Assembly: GCA_002747825.1 (NCBI GenBank)
Contig: PDQQ01000013.1
Location: 38,822-102,821, forward strand
Direction of reading: 5' to 3'
DNA length: 64,000 nucleotides
DNA from: Deltaproteobacteria bacterium
GTDB taxonomy: Bacteria; Desulfobacterota; Desulfobulbia; Desulfobulbales; Desulfocapsaceae
The position numbers and the translations under genes are program-made. Of the stretch, positions 57,934-64,000 are shown piece by piece (the stretch's first letter is position 1; the number at the start of each line of letters is the position of its first letter). Under the pieces are notes generated by a model. It ran no database searches. It had not been told where the DNA came from and saw nothing but the letters and a program-made list of their open reading frames with translations.

Positions 57934-58325
57934 GATCGTTTCCCTGTTCTCGTAAAATGATGTTTTTTAGACCGATGTCCCGATACAACGCTGAGGTCAC
58001 TGGCGGCAGTAACAAGTTCAGTTTCGTGACCTGAAGAGAAAAAGCCACAGAAGCCATTTTCAGCACTCAAGCTTTTGTTCATGCCACCTGGATTTCGTAA
58101 AAATACCCGAATTTTTCTGAAAGAACACCCCAAAAAGTGAAAGAGCAGTATCTTACAATATGTGTCTCTGCTGAATCTGAAAATCAGGTTGGAGGAGACA
58201 CGCGAAGAGTTATCAATCAAGTCAGGCAACACTTGGCGATATACACAAGAGTAAAACGAGAGATACCACAGGTACACAACGATCCTGATGGTGAACAGGT
58301 TTGTCTTGATGATTCTGTGTGGAGC
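57934..58325. other. Intergenic region purC-lysE, possible gene remnant
   Basis: About 390 bases between purC and the LysE-type gene, both leftward, so this includes the purC leader. I found no purine riboswitch by eye. On the plus strand a 70-codon frame (58137-58349) runs into the 3' end of the LysE gene; its last part has ordinary-looking amino-acid use (REIPQVHNDPDGEQVCL) but no motif and no ribosome-binding site. Confidence 0.3.
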
Positions 58326-58937
58326 TTAGCGACGCGTCGAAACTGCTAATTTAACCGCTAAACTGATAAGAATAATACCAATTACCCGTTCAAACCAGAC
58401 CAGACGACCTTTGAGCCACGATAGAACGCTGCTCGAGGAAAATACAAAAGCGACACAACTGAACCAGAGAAAAGACTCCAGACAAAGAAGCAGAAGTACT
58501 GCGGCTGTCTCTGACGTGGAAGCGTGTGGCTTAAGAACCTGAGGGAGAACCGACCCAAAATAGAGCATTGCCTTTGGATTAAGGATATTTGTCAAAAAAC
58601 CAGTGAGATATGCCTTGCTCTTGTTGATTTGAACCGTTTGCGTCAGAATTTCACCTTTTGAAAACAGACATTTTATACCAAGCCAACTTAAATAAATTGT
58701 ACCGGCATAGGTAATAAGCGTTGAAAGAAAGGGCAGAGCCGACAGCACGACAGATACCCCAAGGGCACATACGAACACATAGAATCCAATTGCTGTAGAA
58801 ATACCCAAGGCAGCAATTATTCCCGATTTTCTTCCGTTAACAGCTGAAAGCTTGGTTACAATGACAAAATCAGGGCCTGGCAAAATAAGAGCTAATGCGT
58901 GGATAGATAAAACAATGAGTAGGGAGTTTGTGTCCAT
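58326..58937 (-). CDS. LysE/RhtB family amino-acid exporter
   Basis: A 203-residue membrane protein with six predicted transmembrane helices. The N-terminal HALALILPGPDFVIVTKLS matches the conserved PGPD of the LysE/RhtB family, and YLTGFLTNILNPKAMLYF is the second family signature (NxxNPK). It probably exports an amino acid or homoserine lactone; the substrate cannot be told. It lies between the repeat-flanked methyltransferase region and purC. Confidence 0.88.
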   Translation of the reverse strand: MDTNSLLIVLSIHALALILPGPDFVIVTKLSAVNGRKSGIIAALGISTAIGFYVFVCALGVSVVLSALPFLSTLITYAGTIYLSWLGIKCLFSKGEILTQTVQINKSKAYLTGFLTNILNPKAMLYFGSVLPQVLKPHASTSETAAVLLLLCLESFLWFSCVAFVFSSSSVLSWLKGRLVWFERVIGIILISLAVKLAVSTRR

Positions 58938-59239
58938 AAATAGTTTCTATGCTCTCTTGGCCTTCAACAGAGGCAACGGCTGTACCGCCTTACTTACCTC
59001 CTTTCAGCACAACCTGTTGTAGGAGACGAACAGAAAAGCACTCGATTTCATCGATCTTTTAGATAAAACAATCTCTAGGAGGCTGTCGGAGTTTTACTTA
59101 TTAAAATTACATATAATTTTGCAAAATATGCCTCTGTCAACAATAATATTGTGAAAGCAGCGCGATAAGCCGGTTAGGTATGTTTCGTTTGCTGTCGCTA
59201 AATACATTTAAATCCGACAAATTCCTAGCCCTGACCTTT
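58938..59239. other. Intergenic region holding repeat copy A
   Basis: About 300 bases between the LysE-type gene and the methyltransferase gene. It contains direct repeat A (58997-59079) and then an AT-rich stretch with no gene. Confidence 0.4.
58997..59079 (+). repeat. Direct repeat A (left of methyltransferase)
   Basis: The core ACCTGTTGTAGGAGACGAAC is at 59012-59031, and the match continues with one change to 59040. The following 39 bases (TCGATTTCA...TCTTTTAGATAAAA...TCTCTAG) match repeat B with six differences. Weaker similarity extends left to 58997. Confidence 0.8.
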
Positions 59240-59938
59240 TTATTTTTCTCCTTCCAGGGTTATAGACTCTAGCTTTAAAAAACCCTCCGGCATTCTATTT
59301 TCATTCTCTAGACCGCATAAGGCTTCATTGGCGCTTTCATTTAAATTACATCTAACAACATTTTTAAACCCAGCACTTTTCAAGGACGCCCGGAGCGTTT
59401 TCTCATCATAAATAAACAAGTGCCCCCAATCTCTCACAAAATTATTAATAACGAATATGCTGTCATAACAAGGGGCATATTTTACAAAATTATCTGTAGC
59501 CCATTTAATATAATCCTCCTGCAATTTTGTTTTTTTATCTCCATAAAGATCAATTAAAAAAAACAAATCAGGGGTAGATATTCTTATTGCTCCACTATTT
59601 TTTAATATACGATAGCATTCATTTAACATTAACAGACCATTTGGATATGAGATGTGTTCAATCATGTGTTCACTAAAAATATAGTCAAATGTCTCATTTT
59701 TAAAAGGAAATGGCGCTGTCGCATCAATACTTATAATATCTTGAGAGTTGGGGGAAAGGTCAGAATTTAGCCAACCATCCAGAAAGTTTCTGCCACATCC
59801 AATATGCAGTTTTTTAATTTTTTTTTCGGCCAAGTATTCCACAATATTTTTTTTATCATTTTGACTGCGGAATCTATTTCTAAAACGATTTTTTATCGTT
59901 TTCAGACCCTGAATTGATTTTCCTGCATAAGAAATCAT
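59240..59938 (-). CDS. SAM-dependent methyltransferase, class I
   Basis: A 232-residue methyltransferase. Motif I is KKLHIGCGRNFLDGWLNSD (near residue 43), motif II region FPFKNETFDYIFSEHMIEHI near 75, and LNECYRILKNSGAIRISTPD near 103, the standard Rossmann-type order of UbiE/glycosyl-cluster methyltransferases. The gene is much more AT-rich than its neighbours and has an AAGGAAAAAG before its ATG. It lies alone between two related direct repeats, which suggests arrival as a unit. The substrate is unknown; similar enzymes occur in surface polysaccharide loci. Confidence 0.85.
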   Translation of the reverse strand: MISYAGKSIQGLKTIKNRFRNRFRSQNDKKNIVEYLAEKKIKKLHIGCGRNFLDGWLNSDLSPNSQDIISIDATAPFPFKNETFDYIFSEHMIEHISYPNGLLMLNECYRILKNSGAIRISTPDLFFLIDLYGDKKTKLQEDYIKWATDNFVKYAPCYDSIFVINNFVRDWGHLFIYDEKTLRASLKSAGFKNVVRCNLNESANEALCGLENENRMPEGFLKLESITLEGEK

Positions 59939-60026
59939 TATACTTTTTCCTTATTATACATTCTTATTTTCCCAACCTTTGTGAACTTTTAAAGCTAATG
60001 ACAGATGTAATAAATGGACAGACTTG

Positions 60027-60130
60027 CCTCATTTCAACCCCACCTGTTGTAGGAGACGAACAGAAAGGCACGCATTTATCAGATAAAAGCACTTGATTTC
60101 ACCAATCTTTTAGATAAAAGAGTCTCTAGA
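60027..60130 (+). repeat. Direct repeat B (right of methyltransferase)
   Basis: Core at 60042-60061 is identical to repeat A; one difference follows in the next 9 bases. Then 19-20 extra bases (60071-60089, containing ATCAGATAAAAG, itself resembling the downstream AGATAAAAG) interrupt the match, which resumes to 60130. It ends 43 bases from the stop of the sigma-factor gene. Confidence 0.8.
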
Positions 60131-60172
60131 AACAGCAAGAACCGGGAGATTCCGGCTTTTGCTGCAAACAGG

Positions 60173-61501
60173 TCAATCGATAAAAAACTTCAGCTTATCC
60201 CGTCGACTGGAATGACGCAAACGGTTGAGGGCCTTCTTTTCAATCTGGCGGATACGCTCCCTTGAGACATTGAACAGTTTACCAATCTCCTCAAGGGTAT
60301 ATTCGGCCTTCTCACCGATGCCAAAACGCAGGCGTATAATTTTCTCCTCGCGCTCACCAAGGGTCTCAAGAATATCGTTTACCCGTCCGGAGAGTTCCCG
60401 CGTCTGCACTGCGTCATAGGGTGATTGAGACTCCTGATTCTCCAAGAAATCACCGAGGGTCGAATCATCATCACCGACCGGAGTCTCAAGAGAGATAGGC
60501 TCCCGTGAGGCTTCCAGAATAGAGAGGATCTTGTCCATCGGCAGGCTGGTGGCCTCTGAGATCTCAAGGGGGGTCGGCTCCCTGCCCAGTTCCTTAAAGA
60601 GGGCGTAAAAGGCCTTGAAAAACTGGCTGCGCAATTCCAAAAAGTGGACTGGCAGTCTGATGGTTCTTGTCTTGTCGAGAATCGCACGCGTAATCGCCTG
60701 GCGGATCCACCAGCTGGCATAGGTGGAGAACTTGTTTCCCTTCGTATAATCGAAGCGAAAAACCGCCCTCATCAGCCCAAGGTTGCCTTCTTGTATCAAA
60801 TCGGCAAGGGTCAACCCCTGGTTCATATATCTCTTGGCAATGGAGACGACGAGTCGTAAGTTGGCCCGGATCATCGTATCCTTGGCAACTTCTATCGACC
60901 GGCTATAGGCCTCGAGTTTAGTCTGTAGTTCGAAGAGGGTTCTGATCTCTGGGTATTTTTTCGCAGCATTCATTACCTTATAACGCATATAATTGAGCTG
61001 CTGTTTTTTGGGTTTGAGGGTCGGGTCCCGTTTTTCCCACAGGTCGATACGCTCCCGCAGCAAATCAAGCTCTTTTACACCGGAGGTGTCCTCACGGATG
61101 GCTATGATAATCGCCTCAAAACCCTGGCGTATGGTTTTGCTGTATTTTGCCTCCTCCTGGGTGGTCAACAGATCAAACCGCCCCATCTCGCGCAGGTAGG
61201 TTGTCGTTGTCTCTTCGGCCTCGTGGGAGTCCTCGTCGGTAACGCTTATCTGCGAATCCTTTGGCGCACTGGCAGCCTCAGAAGTCCCTTTCTTCCAGAC
61301 CTCTCCGGACAGGGTCCTCCTTTCACCATTTTCCTCAACGGTTACGATCTCAATGGAATGGGCACCAAGAAAGTTAAAGATGGATTCAATCTGGTTCGGA
61401 TCCTTTATGTCATCAGGAAGCAATTCGTTGAGATCATCAAAACTGATACAGCCTTCCTGTTTTCCAGCTTTCAGAAGGTTTTCTTTAAGTTCAGGCAACA
61501 C
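60173..61501 (-). CDS. rpoD: RpoD-like sigma-70 factor
   Basis: A 442-residue sigma factor. Region 1.1-like N-terminus (ISFDDLNELLPDDI), region 1.2 TTYLREMGRFDLLTTQEE near 117, region 2 VVSIAKRYMNQGLTLADLIQEGNLGL and FSTYASWWIRQAITRAI with the Gln and Thr that read the -10 element, region 3, and region 4.2 YTLEEIGKLFNVSRERIRQIEKKAL at the end. Start is GTG 61501 (AAGGAG 10 bases upstream); a longer ATG frame exists. It is shorter than most RpoD (about 570-620) because the non-conserved region is small, and no dnaG or rpsU lies beside it. It may be the primary sigma or a group 2 paralogue. Confidence 0.85.
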   Translation of the reverse strand: MLPELKENLLKAGKQEGCISFDDLNELLPDDIKDPNQIESIFNFLGAHSIEIVTVEENGERRTLSGEVWKKGTSEAASAPKDSQISVTDEDSHEAEETTTTYLREMGRFDLLTTQEEAKYSKTIRQGFEAIIIAIREDTSGVKELDLLRERIDLWEKRDPTLKPKKQQLNYMRYKVMNAAKKYPEIRTLFELQTKLEAYSRSIEVAKDTMIRANLRLVVSIAKRYMNQGLTLADLIQEGNLGLMRAVFRFDYTKGNKFSTYASWWIRQAITRAILDKTRTIRLPVHFLELRSQFFKAFYALFKELGREPTPLEISEATSLPMDKILSILEASREPISLETPVGDDDSTLGDFLENQESQSPYDAVQTRELSGRVNDILETLGEREEKIIRLRFGIGEKAEYTLEEIGKLFNVSRERIRQIEKKALNRLRHSSRRDKLKFFID

Positions 61502-62164
61502 GTGATAACGACTCCTTGGACTTGATTGATATACTCCGGGAAAAAGACGGTTCCACCGCACAGAATCCACACGACAGGCCATTTACGATTCGGGTGAACA
61601 AATCATGGTCAACATGTCATCTTATGCACAAAAAAACAGAGGAGTCAAGACCAGCGTCTCAAGCTCCCCAGAAACGCCCAAAAAGAGAGAACCGTCAGAG
61701 GATATAGGTGAACTCGCCACGCTACTCTATCAACCTGAAAATATCAATCCCCTGCAGCCGTCAAATCTTCTTAGAGACTGTTACAATAAGTACGCATCAC
61801 AGGCCTTTCAAGTGCAATAAGACTTTTCTTTCGAAAAGACGGTTCAATGTTGTTGTTCACGTGTACAGAGAATATCTTTTGTGCCAGTCTTTGCCAATGC
61901 CAAACCCTGTTTTTGGACTGACATGACTTACACGGGAGGTGGCCAAATGTATTGTCAAGCCTCGGATCTCATACCAATCGTTGGAGTGCTCAAATTTGCA
62001 GTTTTATGGTTTGCTGAACTTTTTCTAAAGCGTCAAAGCCCCCTTTTAGTTACGGCGGGATCATTTCCTGCTTACTCTGTTCATCTATAGGGATATTACA
62101 CTTTTTCTCAACGTCTGATATTACCAACTCCTGAAAAATAGAACTTTCTCCAGGGGGATCTTTA
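61502..62164. other. Intergenic region sigma factor-fetB
   Basis: About 660 bases between the divergent sigma-factor gene and the convergent fetB-like gene. It holds one possible 71-codon gene (listed next). The part from 61821 to 62164 shows no gene, tRNA or clear hairpin. Confidence 0.35.
61605..61820 (+). CDS. Possible small protein divergent from sigma factor
   Basis: A 71-codon frame from ATG 61605, with a weak GGGTGA 8 bases upstream. The product is hydrophilic (RGVKTSVSSSPETPKKREPS, then EDIGELATLLYQPENINPLQP), looks protein-like in composition, and has no known motif. It starts about 100 bases from the sigma-factor start on the other strand. I cannot exclude chance. Confidence 0.28.
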   Translation: MVNMSSYAQKNRGVKTSVSSSPETPKKREPSEDIGELATLLYQPENINPLQPSNLLRDCYNKYASQAFQVQ

Positions 62165-62965
62165 TTACGTTAAGCTTTTGGCCATCTCTCTAAAAATATC
62201 TGCTCTAAGACGCAGATGGTCATCAAAGGCGATATGAAGACTGAGAAGAATGTTACAGATAGTAGAGAGAACTATCGCAGCGTATATACAGATCATAATC
62301 GCAATCTGGTAAAGGATTGCCTGCATTGGCGGAGAACCACCCAGAATCTGCCCGGTCATCATCCCCGGCAAAGAGACAATGCCTGTAGTGGCAATGGACA
62401 CCAAACTGGGATTTGCTGCAGCACGCACCGCGTTGCGTAAAAAAGGAACAACAGCCTCACGCAGGCTTGCACCAAGATACACCTGGGTCATATACTCCTC
62501 TTCCTTCGACCGCAACTCGCTGTAAAATCGCTCAAGGCTCAAGACATTACCGCGCATACAATTACCAAGGACTATACCCATGACCGGTATCGCATATCGG
62601 GCATCGTACAGGGGCTCCGGTCCGATAACCACACCAATAAACCAGCAGGTCACAAGAAGAGTACTCACCGACAACCCCCAAAGGGTACGCCAAAAGAACA
62701 GAGATCTTCTCAGCTCTGTTTTGCCGAGAACAGAAAAGTTGGCAACAAAGAGCATGATAACAATCCACAGCAGGGTCAGCCATATATTGTTCAGTTTAAA
62801 AATGAACTTCAGGTACAGGCCAACAAGCAGCAGCTGCACAGTCATGCGCAAAACAGCTTCAATCGATTCCCGAACAAGGGTAATTTTGAAGATATAAAAG
62901 ATAGTAAGTGGAATAAACAGCAACAGGTAAATCCAGATGAAGGAATACCAGGACAAGTTAATCAT
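62165..62965 (-). CDS. fetB: FetB-like ABC transporter permease
   Basis: A 266-residue permease of the UPF0014/FetB family with about seven membrane segments. Typical family parts: RMTVQLLLVGLYLKFIF near residue 40, AIPVMGIVLGNCMRGNVLSLERFYSEL near 126-152, and the coupling region ATTGIVSLPGMMTGQILGGSPPMQAILYQI near 193-222. In E. coli FetAB exports iron under oxidative stress. It begins 8 bases after the fetA-like gene, so they form an operon. Confidence 0.9.
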   Translation of the reverse strand: MINLSWYSFIWIYLLLFIPLTIFYIFKITLVRESIEAVLRMTVQLLLVGLYLKFIFKLNNIWLTLLWIVIMLFVANFSVLGKTELRRSLFFWRTLWGLSVSTLLVTCWFIGVVIGPEPLYDARYAIPVMGIVLGNCMRGNVLSLERFYSELRSKEEEYMTQVYLGASLREAVVPFLRNAVRAAANPSLVSIATTGIVSLPGMMTGQILGGSPPMQAILYQIAIMICIYAAIVLSTICNILLSLHIAFDDHLRLRADIFREMAKSLT

Positions 62966-62973
62966 AACGATCT

Positions 62974-63609
62974 CTATAGTTCTACCAAGGTTTGGTCAAC
63001 AATCCTCATCATCCTGTCGCAGGCTTCTATCCATTCAGAATCATGGGAGACCGAAAGAATTGTCAACTCGCTTTGCAAAATCGTCTCAACAACCCTGATC
63101 TTATTGTCCTGATCGAGGGCCGAGGTTATCTCATCGGCAAGAAAAAGCTTGTTTCCGAGCAAAAGAGCGCGGGCAATGGATAGTCGTTGTTTTTCTCCTC
63201 CTGAAAGTTTTTTGCAGGTTTTGCAAAGCACGTCAACAGAAAGCCCCAAAGAGGTCAAGGTCGCCTGCACCGTTTTCTCCGACGGCCTCTTCTTTTTATG
63301 TGTGGTATAGGTAAATGGTAAGAGCAGAGCATCCCTTACAATTTCCATCCCCAACAAGGGTTCCTGTGCCACATAGCTTGTCTGTGCCCGTATTTTCCCA
63401 ACGTTTCGGGCACAGAGTTCGAGCCCGTGTACAGTGATGGTTCCAGCAGCCAACGGGATCCCGCCAAGAATACTTCTCAAAAGAGAGCTCTTACCACAAC
63501 CCGAAGGCCCTGTGATAACAACCTTCTCTCCTGGATAAACAGACAAATCCACAGAATCAAACAGCTTCTTTCCAAAGATTTGTATGGTAGTATTATCCAG
63601 CGTAATCAT
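62974..63609 (-). CDS. fetA: FetA-like ABC transporter ATP-binding protein
   Basis: A 211-residue ABC ATPase. Walker A TGPSGCGKSSLLRS near residue 33, Q-loop YVAQEPLLG, signature KLSGGEKQRLSIARALL near 130, Walker B KLFLADEITSALD and H-loop SHDSEWIE. ATG 63609 (MITLDNTTIQIFGKKLF) fits the usual start of such subunits; in-frame ATG 63627 and GTG 63654 are alternatives. It powers the fetB-like permease encoded directly downstream. Confidence 0.9.
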   Translation of the reverse strand: MITLDNTTIQIFGKKLFDSVDLSVYPGEKVVITGPSGCGKSSLLRSILGGIPLAAGTITVHGLELCARNVGKIRAQTSYVAQEPLLGMEIVRDALLLPFTYTTHKKKRPSEKTVQATLTSLGLSVDVLCKTCKKLSGGEKQRLSIARALLLGNKLFLADEITSALDQDNKIRVVETILQSELTILSVSHDSEWIEACDRMMRIVDQTLVEL

Positions 63610-63930
63610 CTTTTCACTCAAAAACATCCGGGGTAAATTCACTATGAAAATCACCTTAACAGGAAAACTATAGGAAAAAAATCTCAGTGAGACAAGATCA
63701 GGATCTTAAAAAAAGACCCAAGTTGTAGCGCCCAGCATTACATGGTTCGTGAGCCTCTGCTGAAAAAAGTATTCGTCGACATTACAATTATCAGCTTATT
63801 TTTTGGAAATACTGTTGCTACCCAAACAAATAGACAACATGAAGGTGTTGAAGCCAACGGAGGAGCTGTTTTTCGATTGTATAGAATATCACAAGAATAT
63901 ACTAGACATAATGTTTGTAGTCATTAAGAG
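63610..63930. other. Region right of fetA, no supported gene
   Basis: About 320 bases, AT-rich. A 61-codon plus-strand frame (63742-63927) has no recognisable motif and no ribosome-binding site; its stop is followed after three bases by the ATG of the frame at 63931. I do not call it. Confidence 0.3.
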
Positions 63931-64000
63931 ATGAGAAAGACCTGCCATCCTTGCCAACGTGGGTTAGAGTGTAAAAAACCAATCACCCCAGAGCCAAAAT
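63931..64000 (+). CDS. Possible start of a cysteine-motif protein, cut by window end
   Basis: ATG 63931 is followed by 23 codons open to the edge: MRKTCHPCQRGLECKKPITP, with CxxC and a third Cys. No good ribosome-binding site precedes it. The gene, if real, continues right of the window. Confidence 0.25.
   Translation, partial: MRKTCHPCQRGLECKKPITPEPK

Noticed and set aside
63742..63927. 61-codon plus-strand frame near the right edge
   Set aside because: No motif, no ribosome-binding site; composition is that of the AT-rich intergenic region.

Overview
The window reads as a chromosomal segment of a Gram-negative, anaerobic Desulfobacterota bacterium, most likely near Desulfobulbales. This is an inference from gene content, not from a database search. 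The Gram-negative outer membrane is shown by lpxA, lpxD, lpxI and fabZ. Anaerobic respiration is indicated by a membrane-bound formate dehydrogenase, and selenocysteine use by selB. Most of the window is dense housekeeping DNA; there are no prophages, insertion sequences or CRISPR arrays.

Layout. 1-2.8 kb: end of an fdhABC operon closed by a strong nested terminator. 3.2-6.7 kb: a zinc-ribbon protein and a copper-type P1B ATPase. 7-10 kb: a class III fructose-1,6-bisphosphatase followed by a GlpX homologue that has lost several metal ligands. 10-11.3 kb: a small AT-rich islet (HhH-GPD-like protein, YcxB-like protein). 11.4-20.7 kb: dnaE, an orphan HPt protein, tilS, selB, a metallo-hydrolase and mrp. 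20.9-22.1 kb: a ParS/RES toxin-antitoxin pair with a visible promoter and operator palindrome, then a small acidic protein. 22.5-25.7 kb: ftsY, a TerB/J-domain membrane protein and an aminotransferase. 25.9-35.5 kb: one long leftward gene run joining der, an AmgK-like sugar kinase, a MurU-like nucleotidyltransferase, lpxI, lpxA, fabZ, lpxD, a NamZ-like exo-N-acetylmuramidase, cobO and a cysteine-cluster protein. This places lipid A synthesis beside what looks like a MurNAc-recycling route. 35.7-40.2 kb: a thioredoxin-fold protein, a cation-exchanger-like protein, tRNA-Leu, an in-frame ybeY-pdxJ fusion, phoH and a DsbA-like protein. 40.5-50.1 kb: tRNA-Leu, tig-clpP-clpX-lon, a duplicated Val-Asp tRNA cluster, then hslU-hslV-xerC on the other strand. 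50.5-53.6 kb: xseB-ispA-dxs. 53.7-58.9 kb: a sugar epimerase, class II aldolase, a frameshifted tatC, purC and a LysE-type exporter. 59-60.1 kb: an AT-rich methyltransferase gene between two related direct repeats. 60.2-63.6 kb: an RpoD-like sigma factor and a FetAB-like ABC exporter.

How the parts fit. SelB can decode the selenocysteine that FdhA enzymes of this type usually carry, and the Tat translocon is the usual exporter of such an FdhA; the frameshift in tatC is therefore notable. Aldolase, class III FBPase and the GlpX-like protein bear on gluconeogenesis. NamZ, AmgK-like and MurU-like proteins could release, phosphorylate and nucleotidylate MurNAc. Four ATP-dependent proteolysis genes sets or parts (clpXP, lon, hslUV and trigger factor as chaperone) lie within 10 kb.

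The observations I would follow first are the metal-site-degenerate GlpX paralogue, the YbeY-PdxJ fusion with an internal ribosome-binding site, the homopolymer frameshift in tatC, and the repeat-flanked methyltransferase. I did not find a clearly new multi-gene system; the strongest unusual items are single genes or unusual pairings.
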